From Piliocolobus tephrosceles (lineage: Eukaryota > Chordata > Mammalia > Primates > Cercopithecidae), in the NCBI RefSeq assembly GCF_002776525.5, contig NC_045443.1, forward strand, positions 43,973,484 to 44,037,483: DNA of 64,000 nt, given 5' to 3'. The stretch's first letter is position 1. Each line of letters opens with the position of its first letter. The position numbers were made by a program, and so were the translations under genes. The notes beneath the pieces were generated by a model. It saw only the letters and a list, made by a program, of their open reading frames with translations, was not told the origin of the DNA and searched no databases. Shown in pieces: positions 35,231 to 46,737 of the stretch.

Positions 35231-35362
35231 GGGGCGCGGTGGCTCAAGCCTGTAATCCCAGCACTTTGGGAGGCCGAGACGGGCGGATCACGAGGTCAGG
35301 AGATCGAGACCATCCTGGCTAACCTGGTGAAACCCCCGTCTCTACTAAAAAAAAAAAAAAAA
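35231..35362 (+). mobile_element. AluY left monomer only, with TSD
   Basis: It starts GGGGCGCGGTGGCTCAAGCC and ends at the mid-element A-rich linker (CCCCGTCTCTACT then 20+ A). The whole right arm is missing. A perfect 15-bp TSD AAAAATCTGGAATTC lies at 35216-35230 and 35363-35377, so this is a genuine separate insertion and not a deletion that removed flanking DNA. Confidence 0.93.
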
Positions 35363-35377
35363 AAAAATCTGGAATTC

Positions 35378-36040
35378 TTTGTAGATTATTACATTTTAAA
35401 GCTGATATTTACACAGAGCATTAAATTAAATAGGCACACTCTTTATATATAAACAAACAAACTCTCTAGTGATTTATTTTCTCACCATGGAATTTCAATT
35501 TCTGATGGATTTTGGTGCACATATTGCATCGTTTATACAAAAATTTCACTTAAAGGTGCCTATAAATTTTAAGCTGCAGGTGGACTATCAGGAGAATAGG
35601 TGGAAGTCATTTACAAAATTGGAATGAGCCCAAGACACGATGGAAAAACCCAAGCTTCTATAGATGCTCTCCAGAATTTTTAGGGTTCAGGATGATCATG
35701 TTTAATTCCCAAAGCTGCAATTCCTAGCAGCATAGAAACTCTCAAATATGCAGAAGGAAATGATTCAGAACTGAAAGAAGGTAATCTGATGAATGGTCAG
35801 AATTAAGCCTAATGTCAGTAGGTGGCATGCATGTCTTCAATTACTTGACATACACTTACTGAGCACCTGCTCAGTAAATCATAGGGCCCAAAGATAATTT
35901 CCTGGAGGAATGTATGACTCAAGGCTACTTGGTCTGCCTGTGTCCTTCCTCTGTAGCTCATAAGCACTCTACATGTGCAAAGTCAAGTTTCAGTGAACAA
36001 GGGGAACAGTGAGAAAAGAAGTGAGAAAGGTGCAACAGTG
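35378..36040. other. Unique DNA, no gene seen
   Basis: No repeat or exon is recognised, apart from a short MIR-like phrase near 35848-35880 (ACTTACTGAGCACCTGCTC). Confidence 0.4.
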
Positions 36041-36056
36041 TGACTGTGTGTGTGTG

Positions 36057-36096
<40 letters not shown>
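36041..36096. repeat. (GT)n microsatellite
   Basis: About 55 bases of TG repeat interrupted by GCA and TA. Confidence 0.95.
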
Positions 36097-36204
36097 ATGG
36101 AGAGAGAGGTGCCAGCAAAATTTAGCTTTCCCCTTCTTTCCAGGTCTCTTTGCTTCAGGAGCTGGGGAAGTGTAGCAGTCTTCTCCTTTTCCCTTTTTAG
36201 CTTT

Positions 36205-36280
36205 TCTTCAGTCCCCACCCCCTCAAATAACCTCTGGAGCTTGGAATGATTTATCTGATTAATTGTTCTCAGGATAACCA
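36205..36280 (+). repeat. 76-bp duplicated segment, source copy
   Basis: The segment TCTTCAGTCCCCACCCC...AGGATAACCA recurs at 38214-38289 with 5 differences. Here it lies in unique DNA without visible insertion borders, so this is the likely parent copy. Confidence 0.85.
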
Positions 36281-37784
36281 CGTGGGCATAAGAGGAAAGC
36301 AGGTTACTGATGCTACTGTGGCCTCCTAGCAACTGACACAATCAATGCTCATTGGTTTGGGATGTTAGGCTGCCACCATCTTTAGGGAGCTGTATATTTT
36401 CCATATGTGTTGAGAAGTATAGCAAAGTCTAAGAGAATGAATTGAGAGAATTTGGTTACCCTACTTTCAGGCTTGCTAAGGGTTAACTTTCTAAATTCCA
36501 AAATCCTTTTTGTATCTCCTCTCATTAAAATTATAAAATAATTCATTTTTTTTGTTTTAGCAAATAGAGCATTTTGACTATAACACAAGATGTTGTGGTT
36601 GATTAACATGGTTCACACTGTAAAGAACTAAAGATGTCAAAGGATGTTGATATTAAACGCACCTTAGAAGTTGTTATGATTTTTCACTTGTAATTTTTTC
36701 CATAACATTAAACTATTGACTGTGAAAGACAAAAATCTGATTACTCGAAAAATTTTGTTTTAGATTGTGATTATTCTAGACTTAGTGCACTGTTCATGAA
36801 CCTTTAGCAAAGTTGATGCATAAGTGTTTTCTGGAGTTCAAAAAATAAATGATTCTTGGATAAAGAAAGACTCAAAATGCTTTTCCTCATTTTCCCGGTC
36901 AAAATTTTTTTTTGTTTTAGATCAGATAATTGAAAAATATCCTACAAGTTATAAAGATTAATAAAACTGGAGAAATATAGAAGTCTGATTATTGAAATGA
37001 CATTGTCACATAAATTTCATTAAAGGAACCATTAGGCTAAAGTGTTTTTGTGTGTATTAAACTGTGCTATCTAAACTACCGGGGACTTTTTTTTAAACAG
37101 CCTAATTAAAAGAGAAATGGGTCAAGAGGAAGCTAATCAAGTAATTTATCGAAGGCTCAAGTATAAACAAGACAACAATTCGAGATTCTTATTTTGCAGA
37201 TGGTATTTTTCACTGCTTCCTTCACTTCTTGGATGCTTCATATTTCACATTATTTTAAGAACAATTCACTCCCAGAGGATCATGGATGTACAGTCAGTTT
37301 GGTCTTGCTGAGTCAACGTGTGCACGTGTTCTCGCAAATCTCCAGGCAACGTTCACTGACAAGACAGAGGGAGCTGTGCTCAGCATTTTCTTCAAACTGT
37401 TGTCTGAAAAATGCTGTGAAAATGATGTTCACTGTTGTTTGTTTCACCCATTCTCAGTACTGAGACGTCAAAATTACTATTTCTGAGTACAGCGTGTGTT
37501 CTTATTAAAGATAAGTAAAGCATTTTTAAGATTCAGCTAGGTGTTTCATTAAATGTGATATGTGCAGCAACATATAAAGTATATCATTTATTCACCTTGA
37601 GATGCTATTAGGAATGTGCATTTGTGTGATATCTAACTGATATCATATGGTGCACTGAAACAGGGCTTTTCTATTTAAGAACCATTTCACTATGGGTTTG
37701 GGGAAAGTTAAGTATCTCAGGAAGTGTTTAGCTTCCAATAGCTTTTCCTCTCTTTTTTAAGTGCAGTAATATATCTTAAAAACA
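36281..37784. other. Unique AT-rich DNA, 1.5 kb
   Basis: No repeat family is seen between 36281 and 37784. Near 37083-37200 the sequence has a pyrimidine run ending AAACAG, then a 64-codon frame (37117-37311), which imitates an acceptor site and exon. The frame has no known domain and I do not call a gene. Confidence 0.4.
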
Positions 37785-37928
37785 TATATGTATATGTATG
37801 CATGTATGTGTGTATGTATACAGTAAATATATATACACACTATATATATACTGAAATGTTATGCAGCACATCATACTGTGTGTGTGTATATATATATACA
37901 CACAGTAAATACACACACACACACACAG
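37785..37928. repeat. TG/TA/AC-rich low-complexity cluster
   Basis: Mixed ATGT, TATA and CA repeats, ending in an AC array (37908-37926) at the left border of the Tigger-like element. Confidence 0.85.
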
Positions 37929-38213
37929 AGTAATGTGTTGTATAACATTTCAGTCAACAACAAACCACGTGTGTGACATTCATTCCACTTTAATGGAGCT
38001 GAAAAATTCCTGTTGTCTAGTGACATCGTAGCCATCGTAATGTAGCATAATGCATTACTCACATATTTGTGGTCATGCTAGTGTAAACAAACCTACTGCG
38101 CTTCCAGCTGTATAAAAGTATAGCACATACAATTATGTACAGTACATGATACTCAGTAATGATGATAAGCAACACAACTATGCCACTGGTTTATGTATTT
38201 ACTATACAGCTCT

Positions 38214-38289
38214 TCTTCAGTCCCCACCCCTTCAAATAACCTCTGGGGCTTGGAATGATTTATCTGATTAGCTGTTCTCACGATAACCA
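38214..38289 (+). repeat. 76-bp duplicated segment, inserted copy
   Basis: It interrupts Tigger text (CTGGTTTATGTATTTACTATA before, TTTTAACATTATTTTAGAG after) and is 71 of 76 identical to 36205-36280, 2 kb upstream, in the same orientation. Confidence 0.85.
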
Positions 38290-38630
38290 TGTTAAACTAT
38301 ATGTTAAACCATACTTTTTAACATTATTTTAGAGTTTACTCCCTCTACTCATGGAAAAAAAATTAACTGTAAGACAGCCTTAGGCAGGTCCTTCAGGTGG
38401 TGTTCCTGAAGGCACTGTAGAAGATGATAGCTTCATGTGTGTTATTGCACTGAAGACCTTCCAGTGAGGCAAGCTGTGGAGGATGGAGGTAGAAGACAGT
38501 GATATTGATGATCCTGACTTTGTATATGCCTAGACTGATGTGTATATTTGCATCTTAGTTCTTAGCATAAAAAAGGTTTAAAATTTTTTTTAAAGAATTT
38601 TAAAAAGACATTTTAAAAATATAAAGAAGT

Positions 38631-38955
38631 GGCCGGGTACTGTGGCTCATGCCTGTAATCCCAGCACTTTGGGAGGCCAAGGCAGGTGGATCACTTGAGT
38701 CCAAGAGTTTGAGACCAGCATAGGCAATATGGTGAAGCCTCATCTCTACAAAAAATACAAAAACTAGCCAGGCGTGCTGGTGCACATCAGTAGCCCCAGC
38801 TACTAAGGAAGATGAGGCAGGAGGATTGCTGAGCCCTGGAGGTCGAGGTTGCAGTGAGCTGAGATCACACCACAACATTCCAACCTGGGCAACAGAGACA
38901 CACCCTATCTCAAAAATAAATAAATATATAATAAAAAGTAATAAATAAATACTGG
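38631..38955 (+). mobile_element. AluJ/AluS, degraded
   Basis: GGCCGGGTACTGTGGCTCATG start, both arms present, many changes, tail (AAATA)n. It lies within the Tigger-like element. No clean TSD. Confidence 0.88.
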
Positions 38956-38979
38956 ACATGGGAATGTGAGAGACATCCG

Positions 38980-39030
38980 GTTGACCTTAGACATGAGAAG
39001 CCGAGAGCCAGCTTGTTGACCTTAGACATG
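38980..39030. repeat. Short tandem duplication, 35-bp period
   Basis: GTTGACCTTAGACATG occurs at 38980-38995 and again at 39015-39030. Confidence 0.85.
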
Positions 39031-39329
39031 GGATATTTTATATATTTTTTTTATATATGTACATATATGTGTATATATGTACATACACATATATACGAAG
39101 AAGCTTATGGAACAAGGCTAAAAGAAAGCAATATTTTTGTCAACTCTACAGTATGTTTGTGCTTTAAGCTAAGTGGTATTACAAAAGATTTGTAACGTTA
39201 AAAAATGCAAAAGTTTAAATTAAAAATGCTACAGTAAGCTAAGGTTAATTTATTATTGAAGCAAGAAAAAATATTTTTTATGAATTCAGTGTAGGCTAAG
39301 TGCTCCGTCTTTAGAAAGTCTGCAGTAGT

Positions 39330-39461
39330 GTACAGTAATGCCACAGACCTTCCTATTCACTCACTACTCACTCACAGTGGAGCTTGCAGGACTAGAAGAT
39401 GCTCTGGGTGAGTCAGTGAGTGAGTGGTGAGTGAATATGAAGGCCTAGGGCATTACTGTAC
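39330..39461. repeat. Imperfect palindrome (46-nt arms, 40-nt loop)
   Basis: The left arm 39330-39375 (GTACAGTAATGCC...CACTCAC) is the reverse complement of the right arm 39416-39461 at 41 of 46 positions. It lies inside the Tigger-like element and could form a hairpin or cruciform. Confidence 0.9.
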
Positions 39462-39790
39462 TTTCAATATTTATACCATTTAAATCTTTATACCATTACT
39501 TTAAACCTTTTATACCATACTTTTGCTGTACCTTTTCTATGTTTAAATATGTCTAGATACATGAATACCCAGCACTGTGTTACAACTGCCTACAGTATTC
39601 AGTACAGTAGCATGCTGCATAGGTTTGTAGCCTAGGAGCAGTAGACTTTACCATGTACTTCAGGTGTATAGTAGTTAGGCTACACCATCTAGGTTTGTGC
39701 AAGTACACTCTATGATGTTTTCACAATGACAAAATCACCTAGTGATGCATTCCCCAGAATGTATTCTTGTTATTAAGTAACACATAATAT

Positions 39791-41047
39791 TGTGTGTGTA
39801 TATAAATATATAGGCACACACACATCTATAAGAAGTAAATAGAATAAAATAAGATAGATATTATAAATACTTGGAGGTCATGCCACATGAGATTTCTTCC
39901 AATAAATGAAAAGTGAAATTGCCTCTGGCAGTTAAATTTTAAATCAACACATTACTAAGATATGCAGTCAGTCCCCTTAAAGAAAAAGTATGGCTCCTAG
40001 GCTGTGGTGTATGGGTCATGAAAAGACAGGATGAGTAATTGACCAAGGAGCTTCCGTACTCTGAAATCATTCACCATGTTGTATTGAGGCCAAGTTTCCC
40101 GCGGGCTGCTCCCAGCCATGATTGAGTGCAACCAGAACACTAAGGCATTTCTGCAAGACAGGGCATTTCTACAGCCCACTTTGCCACAAGTGACCCTTCT
40201 TGCCCCACATCCTGCCCCCAGTGTCTTGATGAACCTTCCTCCAACTGTAAATGTCTAAGATGCTTCCTCCTGCCCTTCCCCTTTCTCCTTCGTTCAGGGT
40301 CAGGCTTGCATCATAGATCAAGGGCTATCCAAACTTTCCTCAGCTCCTTCCTTTAATAAAATCCATGCATGTTTAATCCCATCTTGACACGTACTTCCTG
40401 GACTAACACACAGACCAAACTATAATTGTTTGATTGATTAATACACTAATGTAGCTTAAAAATAAAACACGTTTCTCTCAGAAAGAGATTGGTCAGCTCT
40501 GAGAGTTGTGAAACAAGATGCCAAGCAAAGCTGAACCTGCTCAGCTCATGTCTCTCTGACAGAGGAGGTGACAGCAATATACCAGCCCAAACACTACTCT
40601 TGTTTTGCAATGGATATATCTGGTGCCATAAAATATTTAGTTCATCTAGTAACACACTTTGTTCTGAGTTCATGCTTTCCAGATGATGTTGAGTTGACTT
40701 TTTGACTTCCTCCTCGGCCTATCTCCAGGGAGCAATGTATTAGTTACATGGATGTAGCCCATGAGGGATTTCTTGGAAATTTGGAGAACTGCATTCTAGA
40801 GACTCAAAACTGTAACTGCTGAGTGGAACATCTATGGGCAAGAGCAGAATCACCGAATACTTGAGGAGGGCTGCAGGATGGCCTGGTTTCTGTGGAAGTG
40901 ATCTGGTAGGTTCTGCCAAGGAAAACTGGATGGTGTCTGGCATGTATTCAGCAAGTAATAAATGCTAGCAAGCACTTTTGTTATTGGATTATGGATGGAA
41001 TTGGCATCTAAAAGGAGAAACATTAAGTTTTCTTTAAAATATTATCA
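39791..41047. other. Unique or unnamed DNA, no gene seen
   Basis: 39791-39860 is low-complexity TA/CA. 39980-40425 has an LTR-like feel (AATAAAATCCATGCATG near 40356, then a conserved-looking end), but I cannot match a family. 40430-41047 shows nothing recognisable. Confidence 0.35.
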
Positions 41048-41512
41048 TGTTAGTTTCCTAAGGCTGCCTTACCAAAGTACTACAAACTAGATAACTTAAA
41101 GCAAAATAAATCTATTCCCACTGTTTTGGAGGCTAGAAGTCTGAAAAAAGACGTCAGCAAGGCTGGTGCCTTTCGGAGGCTCTGGGGGAGAATCTGTTCC
41201 ATGTCTGTGTCCTGGCTTCTGGTGAACAAAGGCAATGCTTGGTGTTCCTTGGCTTGTAGATGCATCATTCCAGTCTCTGCCTCCAGCTTCATGTGGCCTT
41301 CTGTTTGTGTATCTCTGTTTCTTCACATGGCTGTCTTCTCATAGAAACACTAGTCATATGGAATTAGGGGTCTACCTCACTCCACTATGACCTCATCTTA
41401 GCTTATTACATCTGCAAGGACCCTATTCCCATGTAAGGTCACATTCTGAGGTATTATGGGTTTGGATTTCAACATATTTTTGGCAGGACATACAATTCAA
41501 CTCATATTGGAC
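41048..41512 (-). mobile_element. MLT1-type MaLR LTR, reverse
   Basis: TGTTAGTTTCCTAAGGCTGCC, TTGGCTTGTAGATGCATCATTCC, CTATGACCTCATCTTAGC and GGTCACATTCTGAGGTATTATGG match MLT1A/B in reverse. It is about 465 bp and essentially complete, with no internal region: a solo LTR. Confidence 0.85.
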
Positions 41513-42705
41513 TTTATGACTCTATGAAATTACTCAGGAGAATAGCTTCATAATGCATAAGACATAAAAATTGGGGTAATTCAAGACATTACAAACTTTA
41601 TAGTGAATGTTTGTTCAAATTAACTTAAAGGAGGGGGTGGGGTGTAAAAAAGAGGAGGAGGAGGGGCAACTTGTAGAAATGGAACCCAGAGAAGGAAGGG
41701 GCCCAAGAGAGCTCATAGCTTATTTCTACAAAATACAGAATTTCCTTGCTGTCTATGAGCACTTGGCAGCTTTAGGTTGAGGACTGTGCTCTGAATTGTC
41801 TACTCATCTCACACCCCTGCCTAATTGTACACTCGCATTTTGTCATACAGTCCATCTCCAGACAGTTTCTTCTTTCATCTTTGCCCCCCCAATCCCTCCA
41901 ATCCTGCCTGGAGGCTAAAGCAAATGAAATATATTTACTGTTCTGTACATTTAGATAATAAAAGAACACTGAGTCTCCACATTCAAATTTCCTTGCAATG
42001 TTAGATTGCTTGCTCTAGTTTAGCCTATTAACTATAGGCAAAATACATTGAATATATTTTCTCTATTTTGTGACATTAACTTTTGACTTTCAGCTAATCA
42101 TTTAAATGTGTGCCACCAGAAAACACAGCTTCATAATTGTCGTGTTTACATTCCTCAGGGTTGAAGCATAGCAATTTGAAATGATGCAGTTTAAGAATTA
42201 ATATAGATAGACAAAAATGACAGAGAATTGTAAAGAGGCCCCATGGTTTTGGGAGCTATTCCCTGGCAATCCCTTGTGTTCAATTTAAAAAAAAGAAAAA
42301 GAAAAAAGGAAAAAAAGCAAGGCAGATGTTGAGTGCTCTAGGCTATTCTGCATTTGTGGAATTTTCCACTAGGTAATATGCATTCAGGTCACATACACAG
42401 TGAGATTTCCTGCAGTGACAGTACAGATAAAAAGGCTGTGCAACTTGGTGATAATTGTGCTCCATTTAAGCAAACCATCAACTGGTGTATTTTTACAGCA
42501 ATCGTCTCAGAAGCATGAGAGATGCTTTTGTGTGCATGCTTTAAATATGGATTCATTAGCACCCAAAGAACAATAGCATGCATTATGAAATGTATCTTAA
42601 TGAGAAATAAGCATTGGAAGGTCTTCTGAGTTCATGTTTCTATACCACTTTTAAGCCACTAATTAATTAATGGTATTTCTTTGGTCAAATTTAGAGATAA
42701 ATAAA
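41513..42705. other. Unique DNA, no gene seen
   Basis: A purine-rich tract at 41629-41670 and an A-rich tract at 42285-42320. No exon or known repeat is recognised. Confidence 0.4.
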
Positions 42706-42719
42706 CCTCTTCTCATTTT

Positions 42720-43041
42720 TTTTTTAATTTTATTTATTTATTTTTTTCTTTGAGATTGAATTTCACTCTGTCGCCCATGCTGGACTGCAGTGGCACAATC
42801 TCGGCTCACTGCAACCTCCACCTCCCAGGTTCAAGCGATTCTCCTGCCTCAGCCTCCCAGCTTCCCAAGTAGCTGGGATTACAAGCATGCGCCACCACGC
42901 CAGGCTAATATTTTTGTATTTTTAGTAGAGACTGGGTTTCTTCATATTGGCCAGACTGGTCTCGAACTCCTGACCTTGTGATCCACCCGCCTCAGCCTCC
43001 CAAAGTGCTGGAATTACAAGTGTGAGCCACCACGTCCAGCC
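42720..43041 (-). mobile_element. AluS
   Basis: A full-length reverse Alu with a (TTTA)n-rich tail. TSDs CCTCTTCTCATTTT (42706-42719) and CCTCTTCCCATTTT (43042-43055), 13 of 14 identical. A 9-bp CCCAGCTTCC-like expansion lies near 42857-42868. Confidence 0.93.
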
Positions 43042-43055
43042 CCTCTTCCCATTTT

Positions 43056-44075
43056 CTAGGAGTGGCTTTCCCAGAGCCTGATAACATAATTTAAATATCC
43101 ATTATTTCTACCAACTATTATTGGGTTAGTACAGAAGGTTTAGCATCTCCAACCCATTGAAGGAGAAGACGAGAAGGCAAAGGAATATTAAAGCAATCCA
43201 TTTTTATTTTTTAGTTCAGTTTATAATCTAGAGTCAAGATGAATGATTGTGTACTGTCCATTAATATCTGTGCTTACCTCTCCTAGTTGCTAAGGATCAA
43301 TGTCATCTAACCTTTCGTGGAATATCTGTTGGATTTTTAAGTCTTTCTAGAAGATAATCTCCTTGGTTTGCAATGTTGTGCTCGTAGAAGTATTGTTTTT
43401 CAACCCACTGCATATCAGCAAATCTGCCTTGGGGCTGCATGAACATATGGGAACTGGCACAAATATGCCTGAACTGATGCAACAGGAAGTCAGCCACTGC
43501 AGGGAAAGGATGGACATAACACTGAAGCTATCAAGCATATTAAGAGTTTCTTGCAATAAACAAGATAAAAAATGTCCAACACAATTACATCCAAAGAAAT
43601 TAGTGACAAGCCAGACTACTTCCTGAAAACATGCCTTTGCAAATAAAATTGATATTAACATTTTATGTAAATTCTCAAAGCCGGAAGAAGTCTCAGAGGA
43701 ATGATTGTGTGTGTGTATGTGTGTGTGTGTACACATAGGTTCTCTTTGGAAAGAGAAAGACGGGAGCATGACATTACTGGAAGGAGCTTTAAGAAATATC
43801 AGGACACCTGGCTTCTGATCCTTTCTCTAATCTCACTAGTTCTGAGTGTGAGCATTCAGATGAGTTCTGTGACAAGGAACGAGACGCACTGAAGTTACTT
43901 CAAGAAAAAGGAGGATCTTTGAGGGGTAAGCATGGATTAGAAATAGAGCAAAAGCTCAGAAACAGACATAGGTAGATGGATTCATTCTCTCTCTCTCTCT
44001 CTCTCTTCAGTACCTCCTGGCATTGGCATCTTAAGTTCTCCTTGCACTTCTGCATCTCTCTCTGCTCTCTACATA
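43056..44075. other. Unique DNA with two microsatellites
   Basis: A (GT)n tract lies at 43705-43732 and a (CT)n tract at 43986-44009. No exon or known interspersed repeat is recognised. Confidence 0.45.
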
Positions 44076-44084
44076 CCTGCATTG

Positions 44085-44575
44085 TTCAATACAGGAACCA
44101 CTAAGCACATGTGGCTTTTCAGATGTAAACAAACATTAAATAAAATTTATTCAGTTCCTCTGTTGCACTTGCTATGTTTCAAGCGCTCAATAGCCAACCT
44201 GTGGCCAGTGGATATTGATTGCATTAGAGGACATCACTTACAGAAGTTTCATCATGCGGCCAGGCACAGTGGCTCATGCCTGTAATCCCAGCACTTTGGG
44301 AGGCTGAGGTGGGTGGATCACATAAGGCCAGGAGCTTGAGAACAGCCTGGCCAACATAGTTAAAATCCATCTCTACTAAAAATACAAAAATTAGCTGGGT
44401 GTAGTGGTGCTCATCTGTGATCCCAGCTACTCAGGAAGCTGAGACACGAGAATCCCTTGAACCTGGGAGTGGGAGGTTGCAGTGAGCCGAGGTCGCGCCA
44501 CTGCACTCCAGCCTGTGTGACAAAGCAAGATTGTCTCAAAAAAAGCAAAACAAACAAAAATTTCCATCATCCCGG
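44085..44575. mobile_element. hAT-type nonautonomous element split by AluS
   Basis: CACTAAGCACATGTGGCTTTT, CAGTTCCTCTGTTGCACTTGC and CAAGCGCTCAATAGCC belong to a short hAT family whose consensus ends CTGTCCAATA. The Alu at 44258 splits it; the TTTCCATCATC after the Alu continues it. Confidence 0.55.
44258..44559 (+). mobile_element. AluS
   Basis: GGCCAGGCACAGTGGCTCATG start; tail AAAAAAAGCAAAACAAACAAA. Approximate TSD TTTCATCATGC before and TTTCCATCATCCC after. First of three same-strand Alus in 1.1 kb. Confidence 0.92.
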
Positions 44576-44624
44576 AATCACCTGCACTCCATTCTGTGGC
44601 CATTTCTCAACAATCCTGCTCTTT

Positions 44625-44745
44625 GTTTACCTCCACTTTACTGATTAGAAAAGTGAGACTCAGAAATGCAAAGATTCAAGTCCAAAGTTCACATAACTAA
44701 TAAGCAGCAGAACACTCAATCTTCCAAATTAATTACTCAATTGCC
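44625..44745 (+). mobile_element. MIR fragment
   Basis: CTGATTAGAAAAGTGAGACTC and CACATAACTAATAAGCAGCAG follow the MIR core. Confidence 0.6.
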
Positions 44746-44831
44746 TCCAAATTAATTATTTTTAAGCTACTATATCACATTTACTCTAAGTCAGTAATGA
44801 GTTTTCTTTCTGTATTAAAAATAAAGAATGA

Positions 44832-45124
44832 GGCTGGGCGTGGTGGCTCATGCCTGTAATCCCAGCACTTTGCGAGGCCGAGGCGGGCAGATCACAAGGT
44901 CAGGAGTTCGAGACCAGCCTGACCAACATGGTGAAACCCTGTCTCTACTAAAAATACAAAAATTAGCTGGGCGTGGTGACACATGCCTGTAATCCCAACT
45001 ACTCAGGAGGATGAGGTAGGAGAATCACTTGAACCCAGGAGGCAAAGGTTGCAGTGAGTCGAGATCGTACCACTGCACTCCAGCCTGGGTGACAGAGCGA
45101 GACTGTGTCTTAAAAAAATAAAAT
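44832..45124 (+). mobile_element. AluS
   Basis: GGCTGGGCGTGGTGGCTCATG start, full length, tail (AAATA)n. TSD AAAATAAAGAAT[G/A]A at about 44818-44831 and 45125-45137. Confidence 0.93.
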
Positions 45125-45172
45125 AAAATAAAGAATAAGTAGTTAAAAATAACACAATTTAAAATAAACACG

Positions 45173-45348
45173 TACCAGGTGCAGTGGCTCATGCCTGTAA
45201 TCCCAGCACTTTGGGAGCCCATAAGAAGAAGATTGCATGAGCTCCAGGGTTCGAGGCTGCAGTGAGCTCAGATTGCACCACTGCACTCAGCCTGGGTGAC
45301 AGAGTGAGACTTTGTCTCAAAAAAAATAAAATATAATAAAACAAAAAT
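45173..45348 (+). mobile_element. Alu with large internal deletion
   Basis: It starts ACCAGGTGCAGTGGCTCATG, runs to GCACTTTGGGAG, then jumps to right-arm text (GAGGCTGCAGTGAGCTC) and ends CAAAAAAAATAAAAT. About 130 bases are missing from the middle. Perfect TSD AAAATAAACAC at 45161-45171 and 45349-45359. Confidence 0.88.
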
Positions 45349-45359
45349 AAAATAAACAC

Positions 45360-46737
45360 TCCAAAATTAGATTTAATTATTTGATTTCCTAAGGTAAGCG
45401 AAGAAAAAATTGCATCATTAATCAAATTATCAGTGTGTTAATAGTTTCAATTTAGTGTTCAAAATGGCTACTTTTGTTTTTTTAGCTTTGTACCTTTCTT
45501 TTGACCTGGAGAGTCAAAAATTGGGACTTTTTTGTTTTCATTTTCTCCCTATAATATGGAGATTAAAAGAGTAAAAGACAAGGAAGCATGAAACCTGGAA
45601 TATAGCTCTGGGTATGCAGCTAGCTAACTAGATATGACTTTGGACAGGTCAGTTACATTCTGGGTCAGTTTCCTTAGCAGTCAAAAGACAGCTTCGGTGA
45701 GTTTCTATATTCAAGATCTGTGTTTACTTGGTATGTTCCAGTGTGGCCACACTGTTTATTAAATTATTGAAATAGTCCCATACCAGTTGGCAAATAGCAC
45801 CCCTTCTCTAGCCATCTAGCTTTTCCTCTGGGATCCTCCCACCACCCCACAATGTAAAATTTGAAGCGTTGATGGCTGAAAAAATATTGGCCTCCCAAGA
45901 CTCTGCTTCAGCCCACAGCTGGCATTCACTCCGATTGTCAATTTTCATGCCTTAATGATTGTTAAATATTTTTGATCCTATACATCCCGCACACATCCAA
46001 ATATATGTTTACAATGTTCCCATTCATAGTGTGTACAGGTTGCTTGTTCGGTTCAGTTAAAGTTTGAAGTATAGACTCAAAGTTAATAAACTATTTAAGT
46101 TGCCTATGAGGCTTTCAGCCAGTAAGTCGGACAGCTTACTCCCTTTGAAAAGTGGGCAGGTAGGAAAATAAGGATGAGGTTATAGTGTTCACTTTCTGGA
46201 TTGCTCTCCTATATGTCAATAGCTATAAGTTCTGTGAATAAATATATGCTGTCTGAATCACTCCACATTCACAGCCAGCTTTGTCTCGTCAATGTATTTA
46301 GAGAATGGGACACCTCCCCTAAAAAACTAAACACACACACACACACACTTCAAATGATCATCTTTGACATTTAATAAATGTCAGGACCATTGAATCAGAT
46401 TATCTTCCTATAACTCACTTTATACTTCTTGAACCAACATTAATTTACTTTTTAAGGAACATGACAACTATAGGAGTAGAAGGGTAGAACATCCAATAAT
46501 TTATTCTTAAAGTTCCAGTCACTGCTGGTTTTAAGAGACGGATCTGTTAGCTTCTCATTTCAAGGTCTCCCTCTCCATTCTCCTTTTAAAGATAATAATG
46601 CAATTTCTATGTTGCTAAGAAGGAACAATGTTTAGATTATATTTCAGTCAAAATTCTCAAGTTCCAAACTGTTTTCAGAAATTTTGCTATTAGTCTTTCA
46701 AATACCGCCTTTCATAGGTAACTAAGGGTTTCTTTTA
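45360..46737. other. Mostly unique DNA
   Basis: 45580-45695 has a weak reverse MIR pattern (TAGCTCTGGGTATGCAGC, GGGTCAGTTTCCTTAGC). A short (AC)n lies at 46328-46347. No gene is seen. Confidence 0.4.

Larger units (their letters stand above)
37925..39790 (+). mobile_element. TcMar-Tigger-like DNA transposon with insertions
   Basis: Both ends and the body match a Tigger-type element I remember: GGTGTAAACAAACCTACTGC-like text at 38080, GACAGTGATATTGATGATCCTGA at 38498, TAGGCTACACCATCTAGG at 39676, and a degraded end TTAAGTAACACATAATA. I cannot fix the subfamily (Zombi/Tigger4 is one candidate). No transposase frame remains. It holds a 76-bp duplicated insert (38214), an Alu (38631) and a hairpin (39330-39461). 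Confidence 0.65.

Noticed and set aside
36041..36096. Regular repeats considered as a CRISPR-like array
   Set aside because: They are plain GT microsatellites with no spacer structure, in a vertebrate genome.
37117..37311. Possible exon after a pyrimidine tract and AAACAG
   Set aside because: Splice-like motifs are common by chance and no donor or partner exon with coding sense was found.
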